NCBI GenBank assembly: GCA_014729735.1
Contig: WJJN01000481.1
Coordinates: forward strand, 1 to 5,040
Direction: 5' to 3'
Source of the DNA: Candidatus Zhuqueibacterota bacterium
GTDB taxonomy: Bacteria > Zhuqueibacterota > Zhuqueibacteria > Thermofontimicrobiales > Thiofontviventaceae
Length of the DNA: 5,040 nucleotides
Made by a program: the position numbers and the translations under genes. Below the pieces are notes generated by a model, which worked only from the letters and a program-made list of their open reading frames with translations, was not told where the DNA came from and did no database searches. Every line of letters starts with the position of its first letter. Position 1 is the first letter of the stretch. Of the stretch, positions 1-5,040 are shown in pieces.

Positions 1-1
1 A

Positions 2-3000
2 ACCCTGCAGGATACGGCAGTGGGCGTTACGGATACGATACTGGTTCAAACACCTCCTGTTATAAATATCGTTTCGGTTACTGCTCCAAAAGATACTGTC
101 GAACAGGGAACAAACACTTCGGTTTATTTATCAGTAGAGAATACTGGCGGAGCAGATGCGCTGGTGTATGCAGATAGTGTTCTATTTAGTATGGCTGATC
201 CGCCTTATTCTGACGTCACGCAAGATTATAGTCAAACATCGAATCCGGCAAATCCGGATACGATTTATGCCGGCGAGCCCGTAGTTATTTTGAGCAAAAA
301 TGTCACAGTCGGGGCAAATGCTGCCGAAGGACAGATCGAAATGGATGGCAAGTTAATCATTCGTGATGTCAATTCAGGTACACTTATTACTGACCAATTT
401 GCTGATGTTATTGATACATGGGTTGTCGAAAAAAAAGGCGAAATTTCCGTGACAGACTTTTTTCACAATCAGCAATCCGTTATTCTGGGACAGACAACCC
501 CATGGATGGTTTCCATGAAAATCCAGAACAATTTCGATACAACGAATGTTACTCTGGACAGCACTCGGCTTGATTTCTACGCCGGTACCGATTTAATCAC
601 TTCCGAATTTATCGTGGATAATCCGGTTCATTTTGAAGAATTTTCGGACACAGACACGCTCTTTGCAGATACAACAGAAACATTGATCTTCACTGTAAAT
701 AAAACAAGTGATGTTACTATTGGCAAAGTAAAAATCGTAGGAACTGCGTATTTGAGCGATGTTGCCCAAACACAATTAGTCGCAACCGGGGAAGATCAAA
801 TTAACATTCAATCAGCTTCGGATCTTGTTTTAGCTTCTGTTGAACCGTCGGTAATGGAAGTGACATCCGGGCAAGGCAAGGATTGGAATGTTCGGGTGGC
901 AGTCAAAAATACGGGAACAAGCGATATTCTCGTTGATTTTTCACCTGCTTTGACATTCGTTGATTTTAGCACCGGCGTTGATTTTGCTGTGATCAATCCG
1001 GATAGCCTGGTTTTATCCGGTGATAGCCTGTTGAGCAGCGGTGCCACAGACACATTATACTTCACTATCGACAATACCGGCAATTCGACGGGTGAATGTC
1101 AATTGGATGTTAATATTACATATTCTGATATTAACGCACTTGAAGACAAGCTCACTGTTAATAACGATCTTGAAACTGTCACAATCGAATCTAAACCTGA
1201 TCTTAGAATTAATGAAACGGTGAATGTAGCTCCGAATACTCCATTTGTAGACACGAATCAGGAATTCAAGATTGCAGTGATCGTTGAGAATACTGGTGAT
1301 GATGGTGCTCATAATGTTAAGCTGGAGATGAGGAGCGATAGTATTTCGACGATAGATGATTTGAATGTCTTTTCGATAGATGGCAATAGTATTGATACTG
1401 CTTACTTTAATATAACAGCCTCTGACCAGTGGAATCCGGCAGAAATTTTCAGCGCCGAAATTGACACGGCAATCGGAGATAACACATCGGAATTCGATGA
1501 TTCCATTATTTCTCCGGCATTAGATGATACGGCTATGGCAAAAATTCAGCGACCGGCGCTCATCGACAGCATAAATGTCGTTCCATCAAAAAATCCGGTT
1601 GAAGCTTTAAGTAAAAATTGGTATGTTGCTGTATATGTTACCAAATCCGGTGCAGGTGCCGTCAAATTTGATCCGCCGCAGAAAGACAGTTTGAAATTTT
1701 ATGTTGACGGGGAACTGCAGGAAGATTATTTTATCACGGCGCCGGAGAAATTCGAAGGATTGAATAGCCTTACTTTTCCGGGCTGGTCTCCCGGATATGA
1801 TTCCCTGATATTCGTTATAAATCAGGGAGGGTTGTTGGGAGGTGAGGCATCAATCGAAGTTGCGCTGACAGGCACTTATCTTAATAATGACAGCTCCTTT
1901 GTGGTTAGGGCAAGTGGCAGTGTTCTTGTGGAAACGACCGCAGCATTAAGAGTAATTTCAACTGATCCCGTCTGTCCCCACATCGAAGATGGAGTTGGCA
2001 TTTTAAGTACGGAACAACAATATAAAGTAAGGGTGACGATAACAAACTCTGGTGAAGAAGCGGTAGATAGCATCTGGGTTCGTCTCGGTTCAAATTCCAT
2101 ATATTATCCTCCGGACACGTTAATGTTGGAAACAATCGATGCTAATGGCGAACGATTTTTGGAGTTCAGTCAATTTGCTAAGCTAAACGAAGAGCGGGTG
2201 GAATACGACACCGAAATCCTATCCGCACAATCACGATTAAGCGGAGGAGCTGCTTTAATTGGAGCGAGTTACGATTCTACAGCGGTGTTTCAGGTGCAAA
2301 ATAAAGCAGATCTTTCGGTGCGATTTCAGGTTGCTGATTCCGTGATGACGGTGGGTGAGATTTCTCCGCTGCGATTCATTGTCGAGAATAATGGAACGGC
2401 GGAAACAGATTTAAGCGGCAAAGTGACAATCAATCTACCCGTTGATTATAAGGTGCAATTAATTTCAGGAATTGATTCCGTTTCTGTTACTGAAAGTTAT
2501 ACAATGAATCAATGGGAAACCCTTGATATTATTCCACCGGATTTTGTTTCTGAAAATGATACTTTCGAAATTACAATCAGCAAAATACCGGATGATCTGA
2601 ATACAGGTTTCCCGGCGTATGTTTCCAAATATCAGGATGAAATTGATGTAAAAACGGTTCCGTCCGATCTGCTGATTTCAACAAAATTGGTTTGGCCTGA
2701 TGGTGCAAAAGACAGCGTCGTTTCCACGGAGCAATATTTCGATGTGCAGTCAACGTTCGATATTTCTGATAATATAAAGGATGTACAGGCGACGGTTGTA
2801 TTACCCGAAGGATACAATTTTAATGCTGGTGAGAGCGCGACCAAGTCGGTTCAATCGAGCAATGTGAAATGGCGAATCAAAGCTCCGACAACCGAGCATC
2901 TGACGAAACGAGAAATTATAGTCAATGCATCCGGTGATGTTGGTGGTACACAGTATGCAAAAAGTGATACATTTGAAATAGTGGCAGCAGCCAAGGCATT

Positions 3001-4900
3001 TCTCAATCTTGAAAATGTACGTATTGTGTATCCGCCTGAAACGGACAGTACATTATCTATTAATCAGGAATTGATTATAAGTGCCAATGTTACCAATGAA
3101 GGAACGGCGGAGGTTGCTGGAGAGGGCATGTTATCCATCGATTTTGGTGCAACAGGAATCACAACAGAAGAAGACACAATAAAATCTTTCACTATTGGAA
3201 ATCCTGTTACCTGGACTGCCAGAGCCCCTGGAAGCGTCACAGGTAAAAATCGAATAACTGTGAAAATTGAGCAAATACCGGATGATGAGAATTCTAACGA
3301 TGTGGCGTATGCACCTGGAAATCGGCGTTCAATTTTCGTAAAAACCGTAAAAGCAGGATCGATATTTATCGAAGATTTTCGAATCACCGATCCTATTGGA
3401 GCATTCGACAGGGTGTTGTCGACCAATCAGGAATTTACGATCCAAACACAACTCAGTTGGACCAGTTTAAGCGGATTGCCGACAGTCAGCATTCAATTGC
3501 CTGAAGGTTTTACGACCGAAATCCGTGATAAGAATCCGGTAGGAACATCAACTCAAGGCGTTGTGACATGGGTATTGAAAGCGCCGGCAGAAGCCGTAAT
3601 GGCGAATGATATCTGGATAAAAGCGAGTGGTGATGATAACAATAGCGGTGAGCCAATCGAAACAATTTCGGAAAACATTCAAGTGGATGTTGTAAGACAA
3701 GCGGAAATTTCTCTGAATGCCGTGATCAGTGATCCACCTGATGCTGTTGATGGAATTGTTTTATCCACCGGTCAAACTTTTACGATCATGGCAAATATTT
3801 TGAAAACCGGAGATGCAGCCATAGAAGATCATTATAAAGTGCGTTTAACTTTACCGCCGGGTCAGGGGTATGTTACCGAGGATGTTTTGGATCCCAGGGT
3901 TGAAGCGGATGAAACGGTTTATTGGACAATCACGGCACCGCTTTCTTCAAGAGATGCCGATATTTTTACCGTAAAACTGGTGGAAGCCCCGAGAGACGAA
4001 AATACAAATAAGCAGATAAATGGTGATGCTATTATCGAAGACAGTCGCCCTATTTCCGTAACAACTCAGGAAAAGAGTGTGTCCATATCTTTGCTGCCGC
4101 GCAGATCGAATAATTCGATCGCCATGGGAGATACCAGTGTTCCGATGCTGGGATTGCAAATGGACTGCTCGGGAAACGAGGCGTCGAATAATGTATTATT
4201 CAACGGTGTCACTATAAAGTTAAAGGATAAGTTTGGCGAAATAATCGGGAATCCGAGGAACGTAATTAGCCGTATTGCAGTGATAAAATATAATGAAGTA
4301 TCAGAAGTTTATGGAGAATTACTTACGATTCCGGAAACAGAGCCCATCACGATGAGTTTTAATCAGCCGATTAGCATCATTCCCGGTATCTCGAATAATA
4401 TCGAATTTATAGTGGATATTTCAGAGAATGCAACGGTAACTGATTTTCAAGTGACAATCGATTCAAGTCAGCACCTGAACTTAATCGATGCCGGCTCTCT
4501 AAGAACTCCGGAAATATTTTTTAACGGAGAATCCTTTGAAAATATTTCAATTGCTTCCGGATTTTCTGTAATAGTGCCGAGGCAATTCAACGAGGCTTTT
4601 TGGAATTATCCGAATCCATTTGGGTCGTCTGAAAGACCTACCACCACAATTCAATACTATCTGGATGAGGACGCAGATATAACATTGCGAATTTACACAT
4701 TGCTGGGAGAGTTGGTCCGGACAGCAGAATACAATCGAAATGAACCTCAAGGGAGAAAAGGATTGCACGACGGCGCAAATGCTATTATGTGGGATGCCCG
4801 GAATGATAAAGGCAGGAAAGTGCTGAATGGAGTGTATGTTGCAACAATAACGACGAGCTATGGTAAGTCTGCAATGACGAAAATTGCTGTTTTAAAATAA
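2..4900 (+). CDS. Giant secreted beta-repeat protein with C-terminal T9SS type A/FlgD-like sorting domain (5'-truncated by the window)
   Basis: The frame is open from position 2 to a TAA at 4898-4900, giving 1632 visible residues with no interruption. The true start lies upstream: the first codons read TLQDTAVG without a signal peptide, and they resemble the last strand of a repeat (compare the repeat ends near residues 140, 265 and 390). Visible order: eleven Ig-like/CARDB-like repeats starting near residues 21, 148, 275, 401, 520, 649, 771, 890, 1000, 1121 and 1236; a different beta-rich domain at about 1360-1530; a sorting domain at 1533-1632. Many repeats carry the hydrophobic-strand-plus-turn signature VxNTG (VENTG, VKNTG, ITNSG, VTNEG) typical of CARDB-type domains. 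No protease, glycosidase or other catalytic motif was seen, and only three cysteines were noticed. The likely role is a cell-surface or extracellular structural, adhesive or scaffold protein exported across both membranes; an enzyme domain upstream of the window cannot be excluded. The reading frame and sorting domain are well supported, the exact function is not. Confidence 0.93.
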   Translation, partial: TLQDTAVGVTDTILVQTPPVINIVSVTAPKDTVEQGTNTSVYLSVENTGGADALVYADSVLFSMADPPYSDVTQDYSQTSNPANPDTIYAGEPVVILSKNVTVGANAAEGQIEMDGKLIIRDVNSGTLITDQFADVIDTWVVEKKGEISVTDFFHNQQSVILGQTTPWMVSMKIQNNFDTTNVTLDSTRLDFYAGTDLITSEFIVDNPVHFEEFSDTDTLFADTTETLIFTVNKTSDVTIGKVKIVGTAYLSDVAQTQLVATGEDQINIQSASDLVLASVEPSVMEVTSGQGKDWNVRVAVKNTGTSDILVDFSPALTFVDFSTGVDFAVINPDSLVLSGDSLLSSGATDTLYFTIDNTGNSTGECQLDVNITYSDINALEDKLTVNNDLETVTIESKPDLRINETVNVAPNTPFVDTNQEFKIAVIVENTGDDGAHNVKLEMRSDSISTIDDLNVFSIDGNSIDTAYFNITASDQWNPAEIFSAEIDTAIGDNTSEFDDSIISPALDDTAMAKIQRPALIDSINVVPSKNPVEALSKNWYVAVYVTKSGAGAVKFDPPQKDSLKFYVDGELQEDYFITAPEKFEGLNSLTFPGWSPGYDSLIFVINQGGLLGGEASIEVALTGTYLNNDSSFVVRASGSVLVETTAALRVISTDPVCPHIEDGVGILSTEQQYKVRVTITNSGEEAVDSIWVRLGSNSIYYPPDTLMLETIDANGERFLEFSQFAKLNEERVEYDTEILSAQSRLSGGAALIGASYDSTAVFQVQNKADLSVRFQVADSVMTVGEISPLRFIVENNGTAETDLSGKVTINLPVDYKVQLISGIDSVSVTESYTMNQWETLDIIPPDFVSENDTFEITISKIPDDLNTGFPAYVSKYQDEIDVKTVPSDLLISTKLVWPDGAKDSVVSTEQYFDVQSTFDISDNIKDVQATVVLPEGYNFNAGESATKSVQSSNVKWRIKAPTTEHLTKREIIVNASGDVGGTQYAKSDTFEIVAAAKAFLNLENVRIVYPPETDSTLSINQELIISANVTNEGTAEVAGEGMLSIDFGATGITTEEDTIKSFTIGNPVTWTARAPGSVTGKNRITVKIEQIPDDENSNDVAYAPGNRRSIFVKTVKAGSIFIEDFRITDPIGAFDRVLSTNQEFTIQTQLSWTSLSGLPTVSIQLPEGFTTEIRDKNPVGTSTQGVVTWVLKAPAEAVMANDIWIKASGDDNNSGEPIETISENIQVDVVRQAEISLNAVISDPPDAVDGIVLSTGQTFTIMANILKTGDAAIEDHYKVRLTLPPGQGYVTEDVLDPRVEADETVYWTITAPLSSRDADIFTVKLVEAPRDENTNKQINGDAIIEDSRPISVTTQEKSVSISLLPRRSNNSIAMGDTSVPMLGLQMDCSGNEASNNVLFNGVTIKLKDKFGEIIGNPRNVISRIAVIKYNEVSEVYGELLTIPETEPITMSFNQPISIIPGISNNIEFIVDISENATVTDFQVTIDSSQHLNLIDAGSLRTPEIFFNGESFENISIASGFSVIVPRQFNEAFWNYPNPFGSSERPTTTIQYYLDEDADITLRIYTLLGELVRTAEYNRNEPQGRKGLHDGANAIMWDARNDKGRKVLNGVYVATITTSYGKSAMTKIAVLK
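62..2311 (+). repeat. N-terminal repeat array: six CARDB/Ig-like domains, subfamilies C-C-C-D-C-D
   Basis: Six domains start at about 62, 443, 824, 1202, 1559 and 1946, with spacings of 381, 381, 378, 357, 387 and 366 bases. Domains 2, 3 and 5 share an early xWxV strand (PWMV, DWNV, NWYV) and a late block of the form (L/D)(I/L)(I/Y)F(T/V)(V/I)(N/D) followed by a glycine-rich turn and a strand ending in YLSD, TYSD or TYLN. Domain 1 aligns with them more loosely. Domains 4 and 6 instead carry a (D/S)T(N/E)Q strand entry, an (I/V)EN(T)G-like turn (VENTG, ITNSG), and a related EIxxAE/EILSAQ segment. These boundaries were set by eye from recurring motifs and may be off by 10 or so residues. Each unit fits a seven-to-eight-stranded beta sandwich; the CARDB/NEW3-type assignment comes from the NTG turn and the length. 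Confidence 0.75.
2312..4078 (+). repeat. Central repeat array: five Ig-like domains alternating A-B-A-B-A
   Basis: Five domains start at about 2312, 2669, 2999, 3362 and 3707. A-type domains (first, third, fifth) end with a strand followed by an acidic loop: IPDDLN, IPDDEN and APRDEN. B-type domains (second, fourth) share LPEG after the central strands and an (N/K)ASGD loop near the end. The last four all carry a W-x3-AP motif, with Trp codons at 2870, 3212, 3569 and 3923 (spacing 342, 357 and 354), and an early S(T/I)xQ strand entry (STEQ, SINQ, STNQ, STGQ). Like-with-like spacing is 687 and 708 bases for A and 693 for B, so the repeating unit is a domain pair. The fold is inferred to be an Ig-like beta sandwich; no ligand is known. 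Confidence 0.77.
2583..3286 (+). repeat. Pair of identical 14-base direct repeats inside A-type domains
   Basis: The 14 bases at 2583-2596 and 3273-3286 are identical (AAATACCGGATGAT) and lie exactly 690 bases apart, in the same codon phase. Both encode the IPDD turn of an A-type domain. The spacing matches the two-domain period of the array, so this is most simply a conserved remnant of internal duplication and not an independent element. The feature spans both copies. Confidence 0.6.
4079..4597 (+). other. Unassigned beta-rich domain between repeat array and sorting domain
   Basis: Residues of about 1360-1532 lack the repeat signatures (no VxNTG turn, no W-x3-AP). The segment opens with VSISLLPR and continues with alternating hydrophobic strands: FNGVTIKLKD, then a polar turn with GEIIGNP, ISRIAVIK, an YGELLTIPE strand, FNQPISIIPG, and IEFIVDISENA followed by FQVTID. 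The pattern reads as a single larger beta sandwich, with a proline-glycine turn before a strand pair centred on IVDIS. I do not recognise a named family. Its position directly before the sorting domain suggests a membrane-proximal or spacer module, which is inference. Confidence 0.55.
4598..4897 (+). other. C-terminal T9SS type A / FlgD-like sorting domain
   Basis: Residues 1533-1632 show the ordered hallmarks of this domain: FWNYPNPF (YPNPF codons 4607-4621), a TTTIQYYL strand, DITLRIYTLLGELVR with the conserved IY-x3-G core, IMWDARNDKG (Trp codon at 4790), NGVYVA (4826-4843), and a short basic end, KIAVLK, before the stop. In Bacteroidota such domains are recognised by the T9SS after Sec export, and the protein is then released or anchored at the surface. 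In related candidate phyla the same domain is widespread, and the partner machinery is less well tested. The resemblance to the FlgD Ig-like domain is structural; the protein is far too long and differently built to be flagellar FlgD. Confidence 0.88.
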
Positions 4901-4910
4901 AAACATATAA

Positions 4911-4916
4911 AAGGCA
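4911..4916 (+). promoter_or_regulatory. Weak ribosome-binding site for the downstream gene
   Basis: The bases AAGGCA contain an AAGG partial Shine-Dalgarno core that ends 8 bases before the ATG at 4923. The 22-base gap (4901-4922) is otherwise A-rich, with no inverted repeat or T-run that could act as a terminator and no room for a convincing promoter. Translation of the second gene therefore probably depends on transcript reading through from the first. Confidence 0.45.
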
Positions 4917-4922
4917 AGAATA

Positions 4923-5040
4923 ATGAAGAGAAGAGCTGTATTAATAATTAGTTTTTTCATGTTGGGGGTTACAAGAATTTGTGCATCGGATGAAGGATCG
5001 GCAGGAACGCTCAGTTTGTTCAGTTCGGCAGGGGTGGGCG
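4923..5040 (+). CDS. Start of a secreted protein, possibly PorV/PorQ-family outer-membrane protein (3'-truncated by the window)
   Basis: Thirty-nine codons are visible, open to the right edge. The product begins MKRRAVLIISFF: a basic n-region (KRR), a hydrophobic core at about residues 5-17, and a likely signal peptidase I site after ICA at residue 21. The cysteine at residue 20 is not in a lipobox (preceded by TRI), so a lipoprotein is unlikely. The mature start, with AGTLSLFSSAGVG followed by a codon beginning with G, resembles the opening of PorV/PorQ-family beta-barrel proteins, which commonly read as a short F-containing strand and then GVGARA. That family includes the T9SS shuttle PorV, which binds sorting domains like the one encoded just upstream. 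Alternatives are any other outer-membrane or periplasmic protein, since fewer than 20 mature residues are visible. The start is supported by the signal peptide, an AAGG motif 8 bases upstream, and 22-base spacing that suggests an operon. Confidence 0.8.
   Translation, partial: MKRRAVLIISFFMLGVTRICASDEGSAGTLSLFSSAGVG

Noticed and set aside
429..436. Run of eight A bases as a possible slippage or programmed frameshift site
   Set aside because: The main frame continues intact through it with repeat structure on both sides. The -1 frame hits a stop after roughly 45 codons with no recognisable product, and no stimulatory hairpin was seen.
593..4768. Reverse-strand open frames of 60-120 codons (e.g. 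808-1083, 3064-3426, 4547-4768) and a + strand frame at 1041-1223
   Set aside because: All lie inside the long continuous coding frame. Their translations are low-complexity or Cys/Ser/Ile-rich without recognisable domains, and no ribosome-binding sites or signal peptides support them.
4598..4897. Flagellar hook-capping protein FlgD
   Set aside because: Only the Ig-like fold is shared. The domain is at the C-terminus of a giant repeat protein, carries the YPNPF/NGVY sorting-domain signature, and has no flagellar genes beside it.
4901..4922. Transcription terminator or promoter between the two genes
   Set aside because: Only 22 A-rich bases are available. There is no inverted repeat, no T-run, and no room for a spaced -35/-10 pair apart from one that would lie inside the upstream coding end.
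4923..4991. Lipoprotein signal in the second gene because of the cysteine at residue 20
   Set aside because: The residues before the cysteine (T-R-I) do not fit a lipobox, whereas ICA followed by Ser fits a signal peptidase I site.

Overview
The window suggests a Gram-negative bacterium of the FCB (Fibrobacterota-Chlorobiota-Bacteroidota) superphylum or a related candidate phylum such as Calditrichota, KSB1, Ignavibacteriota or Marinimicrobia. Three things point there: a very long secreted beta-repeat protein, its C-terminal FlgD-like/type IX secretion (T9SS) type A sorting domain, and a downstream gene whose first residues look like a PorV/PorQ-family outer-membrane protein. Base composition is moderately AT-rich. 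The phylum cannot be fixed from one gene.

Layout: positions 2-4900 are one uninterrupted + strand reading frame, open at the left edge, so the gene starts outside the window. The visible 1632 residues (residue 1 = codon at position 2) contain no recognisable catalytic domain. They are a chain of eleven Ig-like/CARDB-like beta-sandwich repeats of about 110-129 residues, preceded by the last strand of a further upstream repeat. The repeats fall into subfamilies, here named by eye: C-C-C-D-C-D (62-2311), then A-B-A-B-A (2312-4078). The alternation implies that the protein grew partly by duplication of two-domain units. A different beta-rich domain follows (4079-4597), and the protein ends in a sorting domain of about 100 residues (4598-4897) with YPNPF, WDxxNxxG and NGVY motifs.

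After a 22-base gap with no terminator, a second + strand gene starts at 4923 and runs off the right edge. Only a signal peptide and about 18 mature residues are visible. The tight spacing suggests co-transcription. If the PorV/PorQ resemblance is right, the pair would be a T9SS-type cargo protein followed by an outer-membrane protein of the family that includes the T9SS shuttle. That pairing is inference.

No RNA genes, insertion sequences, CRISPR arrays or reverse-strand genes are supported. The main interest is the higher-order domain duplication in the giant protein and the cargo-next-to-PorV-like arrangement.
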